In this document: piece after piece, positions 46,027-55,352 of the stretch
Layout: the number at the start of each line of letters is the position of its first letter
Numbering within the stretch: position 1 is the stretch's first letter
Source: Candidatus Mailhella excrementigallinarum
GTDB taxonomy: Bacteria; Desulfobacterota; Desulfovibrionia; Desulfovibrionales; Desulfovibrionaceae
Direction: 5' to 3'
Assembly: GCA_944324075.1 (NCBI GenBank)
Contig: CALUUZ010000001.1
Span: forward strand, 372,001 to 436,000
Length of the DNA: 64,000 bases
Notes under the pieces: generated by a model
Told to the model about the DNA's origin: nothing
Databases searched by the model: none
The model's input: the letters and a program-made list of their open reading frames with translations, nothing else
Program-made: the position numbers and the translations under genes

Positions 46027-47658
46027 CTATTCCGGGCAGGCCCACGCCTGTTCCCATTCCGCCCGAAGAGCGGCGTTCCGCTCCGCTCCGCGCGCGGCCG
46101 CACGGAGCAGAAGCTCTGCGCCGTGCGCCCGCAGCGCATCCTCATCTCCGCCGTTGTCCACGACAAAATCCGATGCTTTCGCCTTGTCTTCCTGTGAAAA
46201 CTGCCATGAATCCACCAGCGCAATGCGTTCCGCGCTCCATCCCCGCCGGACGCGCAGACGTTCCCGCCTGGCGTCGTCCGGGCAAAGAACAGCTACCGAA
46301 ATCTCTTCACCCCCATTCTCTCCGGAAGAGCGGGCGGCGCGACGCGTCTCGTGCCACAGCGGCACCTCGGCGGCGGCCAGCTCGGCTCCGTCTTGTTCGG
46401 CTTTCCCGAAAAACGTGCGAAGAGCGTGGAAGACCATGGGATGAACGGCTGTCTCGATTTCCCGCCGCAGCCCCGGTTCTTCCGCCAGTGCAGCGGCAAG
46501 AGCCGTCTTGTTCACAGGAGAATCGTCACCTGCGACAAATCTGTCTCCGTACAGTCCGCGCAGGATACGCCAGCCGTCTCCGCCCGGCGCATACAGAGCG
46601 GCTACGGCTGCATCCGCGCTCCAGGTCGGCACGCCCGCATCGCCCAGAACGCGCAGCAGGCTGGACTTGCCGCAACCCGCCACGCCTGTGAGTACAAGGC
46701 GGACCGTGCGCCGCGACAGTGCGGCCATGCAGTCCGGAATATCCGCGGGAGGAGGACAGCAGAAACGCATTGCGCGCCCCGTGACCGGATGCCGGAACTC
46801 CAGCTTCCATGCATGGAGCATCTGGCGCGGCGCGGCCTTTTCCTCGGCCGGAGAAAGTGCCGGACCGTAAAGAGCGTCTCCCCACAGGGGATGCCCCGCC
46901 TGGGCCAGATGCACCCGGATCTGGTGAGTTCGCCCGGTGTGAATGCGTACGGCCAGCAGCGTGAACCGCCCGCCGGGATCGCGGTACAGACTTTCCCACT
47001 CGCTGTGCGCGGGCTTCCCTCCCCTGTTCTCCGCCACCACAGCCATACGGGTTTTCAGTGTGGGATGCCGCCCCAGCGGCAGGCGGCTTTCCCCTCGCGC
47101 CGGGAGCAGACCGCGCGCCACGGCCAGATAGGTCTTGGAAATCTCGCGCGCAGCAAAGGCGCGGGTCAGCTCCAGCCGGGCAGACTCGGTCAGCGCCACG
47201 ACCAGCAGTCCGGACGTATCCTTGTCCAGACGATGAACGATGCCCGGGCGCAGACCCTCCAGACGTCCCAGCTCCGGCACACGGGCAAGCAGGCGATGCA
47301 CCAGCGTGCCCTCCGGGCAACTGGGGCAGGGATGCACCGTCAGATGCGGCGGCTTGTTCACCACCGCCATGTGTTCATCCCGGTACAGGATATCCAGCTC
47401 GCCCGCTTCCGGTTCCAGTACTGTCTCACAGCGGGGCACGCCGAAGGTCAGATCCATGCCCGGCTCCAGACGCAGATCCGCATCGACGCACAATCTGCCG
47501 TTCACCAGGCAACGGCCTTCCTGCACGGCTTTCTTGACTTTCGATCGGGAAAGCCCGAATTCCGCGCTCAGAAACGCGTCAAGCCGCCTTCCCCTCCCTT
47601 CGGGGCCGACATTCAGCCGCACGGCGTCATCTCCGCCGGAGGAAAGGCAGAAGCTCAT
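46027..47658 (-). CDS. Fusion of RluA-family pseudouridine synthase and dephospho-CoA kinase
   Basis: A 543-residue two-enzyme protein. Residues about 22-300 are RluD-like: an S4 domain (RLDAFLSAEFGLSRSKVKKA) and the catalytic GIVHRLDKDTSGLLVVA with D145. Residues about 319-540 are CoaE: a P-loop GVAGCGKSSLL at 325-335, WSADAAVAALYAPGG, and KTALAAALAEEP. The kinase would phosphorylate the 3'-OH of dephospho-CoA, the last CoA step; the synthase would modify 23S rRNA. The stretch 300-318 is the linker. The start codon overlaps the thioesterase stop (ATGA). No frameshift or stop separates the halves, so it is a real fusion. Confidence 0.92.
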   Translation of the reverse strand: MSFCLSSGGDDAVRLNVGPEGRGRRLDAFLSAEFGLSRSKVKKAVQEGRCLVNGRLCVDADLRLEPGMDLTFGVPRCETVLEPEAGELDILYRDEHMAVVNKPPHLTVHPCPSCPEGTLVHRLLARVPELGRLEGLRPGIVHRLDKDTSGLLVVALTESARLELTRAFAAREISKTYLAVARGLLPARGESRLPLGRHPTLKTRMAVVAENRGGKPAHSEWESLYRDPGGRFTLLAVRIHTGRTHQIRVHLAQAGHPLWGDALYGPALSPAEEKAAPRQMLHAWKLEFRHPVTGRAMRFCCPPPADIPDCMAALSRRTVRLVLTGVAGCGKSSLLRVLGDAGVPTWSADAAVAALYAPGGDGWRILRGLYGDRFVAGDDSPVNKTALAAALAEEPGLRREIETAVHPMVFHALRTFFGKAEQDGAELAAAEVPLWHETRRAARSSGENGGEEISVAVLCPDDARRERLRVRRGWSAERIALVDSWQFSQEDKAKASDFVVDNGGDEDALRAHGAELLLRAAARGAERNAALRAEWEQAWACPE

Positions 47659-48059
47659 GCGGCGGGCCGGGGCGTCATGACGTAACCTGTGACCGTGGCC
47701 AGGGCCAGCAGTTCACCGTCCGCGTCAAGCACACGAACCTCGCAGGTAACCAGCTTGCGGCCAGCGTTGATCATCCGCGATTCAGCGCGAAGAGGTCCCG
47801 TCCGCCCCGCCCTGATATAGGAAATGGACGTCTGGGCGTTGACGCAGGTCAGCCCGTTGGCCACCACCAGAGCGGCAAAGGCCATGTCTGCGAGGGAGAA
47901 GATCAGCCCGCCGTGCGCACTGCCGTGGGCGTTGATATACCGCTCTTCCAGCGGAACTCCGGTCACCGCCCGTTCTCTGGAGGCTTCCAGCACCTCGATG
48001 CCGAGAAGACGAGCGAAACGATCCGGCGCGATCCGGGCACGGATCTCATTGATATCCAT
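47655..48059 (-). CDS. PaaI-family hotdog thioesterase
   Basis: A 134-residue acyl-CoA thioesterase-like protein. NAHGSAHGGLIFSLADMAFA near residue 43 holds the HGG-type active site motif, and the chain fits one hotdog domain. The CAGGAGA box precedes ATG 48059. It is the upstream partner of the RluD-CoaE gene, with a four-base overlap. The co-localisation with a CoA-synthesis enzyme is suggestive but does not establish a pathway. Confidence 0.87.
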   Translation of the reverse strand: MDINEIRARIAPDRFARLLGIEVLEASRERAVTGVPLEERYINAHGSAHGGLIFSLADMAFAALVVANGLTCVNAQTSISYIRAGRTGPLRAESRMINAGRKLVTCEVRVLDADGELLALATVTGYVMTPRPAA

Positions 48060-48232
48060 AATATTCTCCTGAAATATACGGCATATTTCAAGCAGCCGCG
48101 ATTCTTGCGGAGCCGGTGGCAGAATACGGCATGCGCCCGAACCTGACAAGCCGCGCCGCGCGGGGGTGGACAGCGCCTGAAACTGCGCTTATAGAAACGG
48201 GGCAACATAATGATTTATGGAGGAGACCTCTC

Positions 48233-48343
48233 ATGGCTCACAAAAAAATCGAACGCAAGAAGGAACTGGACCGTCGCCGTCATCGCCGGGCAAAGCGTCT
48301 GAAGGCGCGTATCCACGAGGCCCAGGCCGCCGCCAAGAAGTAA
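48233..48343 (+). CDS. Very short basic protein
   Basis: 36 codons, MAHKKIERKKELDRRRHRRA followed by KRLKARIHEAQAAAKK, with a strong GGAGGAGA ribosome-binding site. About half of the residues are Lys or Arg, and the pattern is a single amphipathic helix. It may bind RNA or DNA, or be a small ribosome-associated protein (inference). No family name is certain. It is divergent from the thioesterase gene. Confidence 0.6.
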   Translation: MAHKKIERKKELDRRRHRRAKRLKARIHEAQAAAKK

Positions 48344-48487
48344 CGGTTCCCGGCTTTCCGTCCAGCGAGAAGGATTTTGCGGGGCGCTTTTTTTCACGAT
48401 GAGAAAGCGTCCGGCAAAGTCTTTTTCCGTGTTTTCTCTCCGGCGGGCCATCCCGTTCCGCCGTCAACCCGAATCCCGTCACGCGCC

Positions 48488-48790
48488 ATGCCCATTTACG
48501 AATACAGTTGTCCGCACTGCCGCAAGACCTTTGAAGAATGGTTGAAAACCCCTGACGAGTCCGCGGCGCATCCCTGCCCGTCCTGCGGGACTCCGTCTCC
48601 CCGCGTTCTGTCCAACACCTCGTTTCTCCTCAAGGGGGGCGGCTGGTTCGTCAACCATGAATCGCCCCGTGACGAGGCAAAAAAATCCGATTCTCCCGCG
48701 GACGCTCCGGCTTCAGCGGATGCCGGGTCCGGCACGCCCGGCGGCGAAAAAACAACTGCCGCTCCGGATTCCGGTTCCGGATCGAACTAG
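48488..48790 (+). CDS. FmdB-family zinc-ribbon protein
   Basis: A 100-residue protein. MPIYEYSCPHCRKTFEEWLK and AAHPCPSCGTPSPRVLSNTS contain the two CxxC pairs of the FmdB zinc ribbon. The tail from residue 62 is Ser/Pro/Asp-rich and probably disordered. It was thought to be regulatory in methylamidase operons; its general role is unknown. Start at 48488; the longer frame has no ribosome-binding site. purB follows after 65 bp. Confidence 0.88.
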   Translation: MPIYEYSCPHCRKTFEEWLKTPDESAAHPCPSCGTPSPRVLSNTSFLLKGGGWFVNHESPRDEAKKSDSPADAPASADAGSGTPGGEKTTAAPDSGSGSN

Positions 48791-48855
48791 TCCACTGCCC
48801 TTTATCCCGGACACGCCGCCCGCCCGCCGGAGCGCCGTTCCCTGCGAGGTATATC

Positions 48856-50151
48856 ATGATCGCACGCTACACCCGGCCCGAAATGGCTGAACTGTGGTCC
48901 CTGGAAAGCCGTTACCGCGCATGGCTTGAAGTTGAACTGGCCGTCTGCGAGGCATGGCACGAACAGGGTGTCATTTCCGTCGAGGATATGGCCGCCATCC
49001 GCGACAAGGCCGCCATCAACGTGGACCGCATCGAGGAAATCGAGGCAACCACCCGCCACGACGTCATTGCCTTCCTCACCTCGCTGGAAGAAAAAATCGG
49101 CCCGGCGGCCCGGTTCATTCACCTCGGCTGCACATCTTCGGACATTGTGGACAGCGCGGGTGCGCTGCTGCTGGTGCGGGCGGGGGAGCGGCTGCTTGAG
49201 GACTTCGATCTGGTGCTCGACGCGCTCAAAAAATTCAGCCTCGGACACAAGGGGGTGATCTGCATGGGCCGCACCCACGGCATCCACGCCGAACCCACCA
49301 CCTATGCTCTCAAGTTCGCGGGGTTCCATGCCGAATTCCAGCGTCATCGGGAACGCTTTGCCGCTGCGGTGGAGGATATCCGTGTGGGCAAAATCTCCGG
49401 AGCAGTCGGCACCTATGCGTTCCTTTCCCCGGATATCGAACGCCGGGCCTGCGAAATTCTCGGCCTGAAGCCGGATACCATTTCCACCCAGATCATTCAG
49501 CGGGATCGCTACGCTCACTACTTTACCGCGCTTGCCGTCGCCGGAGGCGGCATAGAGCGTTTGTGTACCGAACTGCGCCATCTTCAGCGCACCGAAGTGC
49601 ATGAAGTGGAGGAAGGCTTCGCCAAAGGCCAGAAAGGCTCCTCCGCCATGCCCCACAAGCGCAATCCCATCTCGGCGGAGAACCTGTGCGGCGTGGCCCG
49701 CCTGCTGCGCGGCAACGCCCTTGCGGCCCTTGAGAATCAGGCGCTGTGGCATGAGCGCGATATCAGCCATTCCTCGGTGGAACGGGTGATAATGCCCGAC
49801 TCCACCATTCTCATGGACTACGCCCTGCATCGCCTGGCCTCCCTGATCAACGGTCTGCGCGTCCTGCCGGAAAACATCGAACGCAACCTGTGGGGAAGCC
49901 ACGGCATCTTCTTCTCGCAGCGAGTGCTGACCACCCTGATCGGCAAGGGTCTGCCCAGACAGGAAACCTATGTCATGGTGCAGCGCTGCGCCATGGAAAG
50001 CTGGGAAAGCGGGCGCCCGTTCCCTGACATCGTGCGCGGAGACGCCGAAATCACAAAGCATCTGAGCCGGCATGAGCTTGATCTGCTTTTTGATACTTCC
50101 TATTATACCCGCTACGAAAATGTCTCTCTTTCCCGCGTGTTCGGAGACTGA
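48856..50151 (+). CDS. purB: Adenylosuccinate lyase
   Basis: A 431-residue homotetrameric enzyme that cleaves SAICAR and adenylosuccinate in purine synthesis. The start [56 protein letters not shown] and the fumarase/lyase signature [17 protein letters not shown] are all seen, the last carrying the catalytic Ser loop. GCGAGGTATATC precedes the ATG. It probably forms one transcript with fmdB upstream and pyrE, ldt and the membrane protein downstream. Confidence 0.97.
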   Translation: MIARYTRPEMAELWSLESRYRAWLEVELAVCEAWHEQGVISVEDMAAIRDKAAINVDRIEEIEATTRHDVIAFLTSLEEKIGPAARFIHLGCTSSDIVDSAGALLLVRAGERLLEDFDLVLDALKKFSLGHKGVICMGRTHGIHAEPTTYALKFAGFHAEFQRHRERFAAAVEDIRVGKISGAVGTYAFLSPDIERRACEILGLKPDTISTQIIQRDRYAHYFTALAVAGGGIERLCTELRHLQRTEVHEVEEGFAKGQKGSSAMPHKRNPISAENLCGVARLLRGNALAALENQALWHERDISHSSVERVIMPDSTILMDYALHRLASLINGLRVLPENIERNLWGSHGIFFSQRVLTTLIGKGLPRQETYVMVQRCAMESWESGRPFPDIVRGDAEITKHLSRHELDLLFDTSYYTRYENVSLSRVFGD

Positions 50152-50255
50152 GGCAAAAGCGCCGTTCCCGTCATGCGCGGCATGTTCCGGAGTGCAGAGG
50201 GACAGCCCCTCACCTTCCCTTTTCGGGCAGGGCCGCGTCAACGCAAGGATACTTC

Positions 50256-50843
50256 ATGAATTCCGCCAATCTTTCCATCCCCGACATGAAGCGCCGTCTC
50301 GCGGCGCTGCTGCTGGAAAAGTCCTACCGGGAAGGGCACTTCGTCCTTGCCTCGGGCCGCGAAAGCGATTTCTATTTCGACGGCAGGCAGACGGCTCTCC
50401 ATCCCGAGGGCGCATGGCTCATCGGGAATCTGTTTTATGATCTGCTTTCCGACCTGCCTGCACTGGATGCGGTGGGAGGCATGACACTGGGCGCGGATCC
50501 GCTGGTTACCGCAACCTCGGTCATCTCATGGACCAGGGAACGTCCCGTGGCCGCATTCATTGTGCGTAAAAGCCCCAAGGGACATGGCACGAACCAGTAT
50601 ATCGAAGGGCTGGCCAATCTGAGGCCCGGCTCCCCGGTGGCCATGCTGGAAGATGTGGTGACCACGGGAGGTTCCCTGCTGACCGCCTGCGAACGTGTCA
50701 GGGATGCCGGTTTCAACATTGCAGCCGTATGTACGGTACTGGATCGCGAGGAGGGCGGCAGCGACGCCATTGAGGCCGCCGGATACAAACTGCGCGCTCT
50801 TTTCCGCCGCAAGGAACTTCTCGAACTCGGCCGCACGGCCTGA
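50256..50843 (+). CDS. pyrE: Orotate phosphoribosyltransferase
   Basis: A 195-residue enzyme that makes OMP from orotate and PRPP. FVLASGRESDFYFDGRQTAL near the start is typical, and MLEDVVTTGGSLLTACERV near residue 130 is the PRPP-binding loop. The 104-bp gap to purB carries no gene. ldt follows 9 bp later. Confidence 0.95.
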   Translation: MNSANLSIPDMKRRLAALLLEKSYREGHFVLASGRESDFYFDGRQTALHPEGAWLIGNLFYDLLSDLPALDAVGGMTLGADPLVTATSVISWTRERPVAAFIVRKSPKGHGTNQYIEGLANLRPGSPVAMLEDVVTTGGSLLTACERVRDAGFNIAAVCTVLDREEGGSDAIEAAGYKLRALFRRKELLELGRTA

Positions 50844-50852
50844 CGGAGATTC

Positions 50853-52610
50853 ATGCGCCGCCTGCTCCCCGCTCTCGGACTGTCCGCCGCTCTCCTGTGG
50901 CAGCCTGTTTCTGTATTCGCCTGGCAGACGACCATCACGGACGCGCCCGGCCTGCCGCCGGAATTTGTTGCCGTGGACAAATCCAGCCAACGTCTTTTTC
51001 TCCTCGCCCGACGCAGCCCCCTGACCGTGGAAGAAGCCTTCCCCAGTATTCACGGCCGGGTGGAAGGCGACAAGCAGGTAGAAGGAGATCTGCGCACTCC
51101 GGAAGGAGTGTATTTCGTGCGGGGCAAAATTCAGGCCCAGCTTGACTTCGACGAATACGGCAGTCAGGCGCACGCCCTGAACTATCCCAACCCCGTGGAT
51201 CGTCTGCGCGGCAAAACGGGCTACGGCATCTGGATTCACAGCAAGGGCCGCCCCATCGCCACACAGAAGACGCAGGGCTGTATCGCCATTGATCTGGCTG
51301 ATATTGATCGCCTTGCCCCCCGGCTCAAGCCCGGCATGCCGGTGCTGGTCGCCCAGCGCGTGGACGGCCCGGTACTGCGCGTTTCCGGCAGCAAGCAGGC
51401 CGTTCAGCCTTCTTCCGCGGCTGTCCTGACGGGAACCTCCGCCGATACCCAGTCGGGCGCGACGCCCCTGTTCCAGACGGCTGCACTGAACGGAACATCT
51501 CCGCATTCCCCGTCTGAACCGCCCGCAGCCGTTGCGCTTCCGGCTGAGGCTCCCGTTTCCGGAGAAATGAATCCGACAATCCCCGCCGACACATCCTTCC
51601 ATATTTCCGCCTCTGAGTCGGCCGGGAAAACGGGCAACACCTTCAATGAAGAACAGAACACAGCAGCCGTGGGGAACAAGGAGGGAAGCGCTTCTTCCTC
51701 AGGTGACGCGGAACTGTCTTCCGGGTATGGCATTTCCGCAGATCTCGCGCTTCCCTCTTCGGAAGATGACGCGCCAATCCCCGCCGTTACCGAAGACGTG
51801 ACGGAAGAAAGCGCGCAGGGGAATTCCAGCCTGCCGATCCTTTTTGACAGTTCCGCGCTGAAATCCATAGCGGACGAAGCCAGCCTGCGCGAAGTGGCCA
51901 GATGCAGCGCGGAATGGAACAAGGCATGGGCAGCGCGTTCCCCGGCCTTTTTCGACTTCTATGAGCCGGACGCGTACACCAGAACAAGCGAGGACTTTGC
52001 CGCCTTCAAACTGCTGAAAAGTTCCCTGTTCCAGCGCTTTTCATGGATCTCCATCGAGCAGGGGGATATCAGCGTCCTGCCCGGCCCGGGCTACTGGGTT
52101 TCATGGTTCACCCAGTATTACCGTGCCCCCAACCTGCACACCGAAGGCATCCGCCGTCTGTACTGGATGCCCCGGGAAAACGGGGAACTGAAAATCGTCG
52201 CCATGGAATGGCTGCCCAAGGAGCTGGGCCTGCACGACGCCTTCATGAAGCGCGTTACTCCGGATATCCTGCGGTTGGTGGAAGACTGGCGCAGGGCATG
52301 GGAAGACGGAGACCTGGAGCGCTATGCCTCCTTTTACAGACCTACGGCGGATCAGGGGAATCTGAGGGGACTTTCCGCCATTCTGGAAAATAAAAAAAAT
52401 ATCTGGGCGCGCAAAAAACCTGCGAAAGTTGAATTTCAGGGGACAACAGTGTATGTGGAAGACAGGGGGGTACGCGTGCGCATGACCCAGCTCTACAGCG
52501 ACAGCTCCGGTTACCATGACAAGGGCGTCAAGGAGCTGCTGCTGTATCCTCAGGACGATAGCTGGCGCATTGCGTCGGAATCGTGGACAGTCATCCGGGA
52601 CAAGACATGA
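50853..52610 (+). CDS. L,D-transpeptidase with C-terminal NTF2-like domains
   Basis: A 585-residue exported enzyme. A signal peptide (LLPALGLSAALLWQPVSVFA) is followed by a YkuD catalytic domain (about 35-170) with GIWIHSKGR and TQKTQGCIAID, carrying the catalytic His and Cys. A long Ser/Ala/Pro-rich linker (about 180-330) connects to two NTF2-like domains (about 345-450 and 465-585), each starting with a W-rich helix (EWNKAWAARSPAFFDFY and DWRRAWEDGDLERYASFY). It should cross-link peptidoglycan or attach proteins to it; the NTF2-like parts are probably binding modules. The stop overlaps the next gene by four bases. Confidence 0.87.
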   Translation: MRRLLPALGLSAALLWQPVSVFAWQTTITDAPGLPPEFVAVDKSSQRLFLLARRSPLTVEEAFPSIHGRVEGDKQVEGDLRTPEGVYFVRGKIQAQLDFDEYGSQAHALNYPNPVDRLRGKTGYGIWIHSKGRPIATQKTQGCIAIDLADIDRLAPRLKPGMPVLVAQRVDGPVLRVSGSKQAVQPSSAAVLTGTSADTQSGATPLFQTAALNGTSPHSPSEPPAAVALPAEAPVSGEMNPTIPADTSFHISASESAGKTGNTFNEEQNTAAVGNKEGSASSSGDAELSSGYGISADLALPSSEDDAPIPAVTEDVTEESAQGNSSLPILFDSSALKSIADEASLREVARCSAEWNKAWAARSPAFFDFYEPDAYTRTSEDFAAFKLLKSSLFQRFSWISIEQGDISVLPGPGYWVSWFTQYYRAPNLHTEGIRRLYWMPRENGELKIVAMEWLPKELGLHDAFMKRVTPDILRLVEDWRRAWEDGDLERYASFYRPTADQGNLRGLSAILENKKNIWARKKPAKVEFQGTTVYVEDRGVRVRMTQLYSDSSGYHDKGVKELLLYPQDDSWRIASESWTVIRDKT

Positions 52611-53542
52611 AGCGCAGCTACAGCCTTATCTTCATGACCGATCAGGGCAAAACCTCGCGTGTGAGGATAGGCTCGGGCACCTTGCGTTTCATCATCATCC
52701 TGTGTATTGCTCTGCCCCTCCTGCTGGGAGGAACTCTCTGGGCCGGCTGGGAACTGCTTCAGCGCTATTCCGCACTCCGTGCGGAAAATGCCGCGTTAAG
52801 CGCAAAGCTGACGGAGCAAAGCGACATCATCACCCGACTCGGCAATCTTGAACAGTTTCTGCGCGCCGCCGACCCCGAACTGTTGCAACAGGTTCTCGGG
52901 CCGACCCGTACCGCTCTGGAAAACGCCGTCCCCACGACGGCAGAGGAAAAAAGGATGCCGGAACCTGCCGATGGCCCGGCGGAATCTTCCGAAATTTCCG
53001 CCGAACATGCGGAAAAACAGGAAACTACGCCGGCGTCCCCTCCATCACGGGCGGCGGAGGCTCCGGACACCGCTTCTTCCCCCCCTGCCGCGCAGGAAGA
53101 ACCGGCAAAGGGTGAAAGCGTCAAACCCAATCTGCCTCCCCGTCACGAAAATTCTTCCGGAGAAGCCGCCGTACCACCTCTCTCCTCCCCCGGGTCCTCC
53201 GCGGATGCCGCGCAGATTGACAAGGGGCTGGCGGAAATCAAGAACATGAAGGCCCGCCGGGTCGGAACCCGCAATCTGCGCATATCTCTCGATCTTTATA
53301 ATACTGCCCGGGGCAAACAACTGGCCGGCAAAGTGGATTTTGAGCTTGTTCTTGCCGATGGAAGCATCCTCCCCCTTACGGGCGGAGGAGATACCAGCTA
53401 TCGTATCAATCGACTGAAAAAAATCGTCAGCAACCCCATTCTGCCCGCTGACTCCGGAAATATGGATGGCGCAGCCGTACGAGCAAAAGTCTACGCCGGA
53501 AACGAACTGATTTACAGCGGTTCCATGCCTCTCCAGCAGTAG
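52607..53542 (+). CDS. Membrane-anchored coiled-coil protein
   Basis: A 311-residue protein starting in the stop codon of the L,D-transpeptidase gene (ATGA). One membrane segment (FIIILCIALPLLLGGTLWAG) is followed by a coiled coil (LQRYSALRAENAALSAKLTE), a disordered Pro/Ala/Glu-rich middle (about 115-205) and a compact C-terminal domain (about 205-311, GTRNLRISLDLYNTARGKQL). This looks like a periplasmic cell-envelope protein; no known family is recognised. The tight coupling suggests it works with the transpeptidase. Confidence 0.7.
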   Translation: MKRSYSLIFMTDQGKTSRVRIGSGTLRFIIILCIALPLLLGGTLWAGWELLQRYSALRAENAALSAKLTEQSDIITRLGNLEQFLRAADPELLQQVLGPTRTALENAVPTTAEEKRMPEPADGPAESSEISAEHAEKQETTPASPPSRAAEAPDTASSPPAAQEEPAKGESVKPNLPPRHENSSGEAAVPPLSSPGSSADAAQIDKGLAEIKNMKARRVGTRNLRISLDLYNTARGKQLAGKVDFELVLADGSILPLTGGGDTSYRINRLKKIVSNPILPADSGNMDGAAVRAKVYAGNELIYSGSMPLQQ

Positions 53543-53601
53543 CGCTTCCCACGGGCCACACCGGGTTCCTTCATGATCTGTCTGAATGCTGAAAAAAAGA
53601 G

Positions 53602-53631
53602 TTGACTTCTCTCTCCCCGGAAGGCTATACA
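53602..53631 (+). promoter_or_regulatory. Promoter of tRNA-Glu
   Basis: TTGACT (53602-53607), 17-18 bp spacer, CTATAC/TATACA (53625-53631), 16 bp before the tRNA. Confidence 0.8.
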
Positions 53632-53647
53632 ACAGCTTCCGTTCAGC

Positions 53648-53724
53648 GTCCCTATCGTCTAGACGGCCCAGGACAACGGCCTTTCACGCCGTCAACGCCG
53701 GTTCGAATCCGGCTGGGGACGCCA
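53648..53724 (+). tRNA. tRNA-Glu (anticodon TTC)
   Basis: A 77-nt cloverleaf. Acceptor GTCCCTA pairs with TGGGGAC, anticodon stem ACGGC/GCCGT encloses CTTTCAC, giving anticodon TTC (reads GAA), T arm GCCGGTTCGAATCCGGC. CCA is encoded. It is followed by a terminator and then a mobile-element remnant zone. Confidence 0.96.
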
Positions 53725-53733
53725 AATGAAATC

Positions 53734-53764
53734 AAAGGGTTGCATAAAAATGCAGCCCTTTTTT
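53734..53764 (+). terminator. Terminator after tRNA-Glu
   Basis: An 11-bp stem AAAGGGTTGCA/TGCAGCCCTTT (one G-T pair) with a short A-rich loop and a TTTTTT tail. Confidence 0.87.
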
Positions 53765-53892
53765 CGTATGTGGGGCAAATTTGCCCCACGCTCTGCCCCA
53801 CAAATTTGGAAAATTTTGATAATTGTGTAGGATACAATTTATGGGTATCCTCTTTATCGCCAAAACTAACTCCTAAGATTCAAAGGAAAAAC

Positions 53893-54642
53893 ATGCCACC
53901 GATCAAAAAGATGAGTGTGGAAGATGTCCTCACCATTCGTAGGCTTTTGAGTTCCTGTGAGCTAGCTGAAAGAGATTCTTTTGGCATGATTGAACCCCTT
54001 AACCGTGGGAAACTTGAATCAGCTGTTGCTCGTCAAATGACGGGACATGGTGAAATATTCAAATACGATACAGTTGAAGCGGTTGGGGCAACTCTATTTT
54101 ATGGTATTGTCATGAGTCATTCTTTTGAAAATGGAAATAAGCGTACTGGGCTGATTACATTACTTATATTTTTGGACCAAAATCGGAGTATGCTTGTTGA
54201 AGTTGACGAAGATGAACTTTATCAATTTACACGTTCTGTCGCAGCACATGAAATTGCTCTACCTGATGGACTAGAACGAAACAGCGACTCCGAGGTTGAA
54301 TCAATCACTCGATGGATTGAACAGCATTCACGCACAAAAATTCTTGGCGACCGCGCAATAAAATTCCCTGAACTAAGAGTAATCTTGGAAGCTCTCGGAT
54401 GTACCTTCGAATCACCAAAGAAAAATTTTATCAAGATTCGCCGGAGACCTTATATGACGAATATTGGATACCCTAGACAGGATTTTGAGTTGTCCATTGA
54501 CACTATTAAAAAAATACGGAAAGATTTACATTTGTCAGAGATAGATGGTGTGGACTCATCTGGTTTTTATGACTACGCAGCTGGTGTTACTACTTTTGTG
54601 AATACGCATAGAAACTTGCTGAAAAGGTTGGCTGCACTATAG
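53893..54642 (+). CDS. Doc/Fic-type toxin with HicA-like C-terminal region
   Basis: A 249-residue protein. Residues about 1-145 are a death-on-curing domain with HSFENGNKRTG at 76-86, the Doc form of the Fic motif (HxFxNGNKR), which in P1 Doc phosphorylates EF-Tu. Residues about 155-215 (KFPELRVILEALGCTFESPK and KNFIKIRRRP) resemble the HicA/YcfA RNase fold, though the catalytic His is not evident. AAGGAAA precedes the ATG at 53893; the longer frame through the tRNA is false. No Phd- or HicB-like antitoxin gene is adjacent. The lower GC marks it as acquired. Confidence 0.75.
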   Translation: MPPIKKMSVEDVLTIRRLLSSCELAERDSFGMIEPLNRGKLESAVARQMTGHGEIFKYDTVEAVGATLFYGIVMSHSFENGNKRTGLITLLIFLDQNRSMLVEVDEDELYQFTRSVAAHEIALPDGLERNSDSEVESITRWIEQHSRTKILGDRAIKFPELRVILEALGCTFESPKKNFIKIRRRPYMTNIGYPRQDFELSIDTIKKIRKDLHLSEIDGVDSSGFYDYAAGVTTFVNTHRNLLKRLAAL

Positions 54643-54666
54643 TCGACAACAGACTGAATTGATTAA

Positions 54667-55210
54667 ACTTTTCGTGCAGCTGAAAAAACTGTCGGTGTGC
54701 ATCGTAATACTGCCGCCTCATATTTTATGCGGCTTCGACGTTTGATTGCCCACATTTACCCTGTTATCGGCTGTCAGGAGAGATTGAAGCCGATGAAAGC
54801 TACTTCGACAGAGTCAGAAAAGGGAAACGAGGGCGAGGCGTTGCCGGAAAGATTGCTGTTTTGGGCCTGCTAAAACAAAATGCCAGAGTCTATACAGCGA
54901 TAATTTCCAACGCCCGGACAGAAACGCTGCTGCCTATTATCAAGGAATAGGTGATCCGAACAGTATTGTTTATACAGATACCTATCCAGCCTATAATGCA
55001 CTGGATGTCAGTGAGTTTCACCATCATCGGATAAACCATTCCCATCAATTTTTTGAATAAACGAATTATATTAATGTGATAAAAAATTTTTGGAATCAGA
55101 CCGAGCGGCATCTACTGCGCTATAACGGTGTCAAGCCGGAATATTTTATTGGTTTTTTAAGGAATGTGAATGACGCTTCAATGAGGGCAACCATAAGCAG
55201 CTTTTCATAA
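54667..55210 (+). pseudogene. IS1595-family (ISXO2-like) transposase remnant
   Basis: Three frames must be joined to read it. They give FRAAEKTVGVHRNTAASYF, then GEIEADESYFDRVRKGKRGR (DDE motif start), VAGKIAVLGLLKQNARVYTA, then TDTYPAYNALDVSEFHHHRINH, and finally NFWNQTERHLLRYNGVKPEY. These match ISXO2-type transposases in order. Several frameshifts and in-frame stops, such as TAG near 54948 and TAA near 55060, make it inactive. Clear terminal inverted repeats were not identified. Confidence 0.8.
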
Positions 55211-55352
55211 AGCTAAATTTTTGGGTAACACAGGCAAAACACTAGCTTTAGCTAGGATAGCCCCTTTAATAATTTCAGATTATTAAAAAATGCCGAGTTG
55301 TGTGATGTGCCGCAAAAAATATTTCACAGAGCTGAGAGATTTGAGCGGAAAT

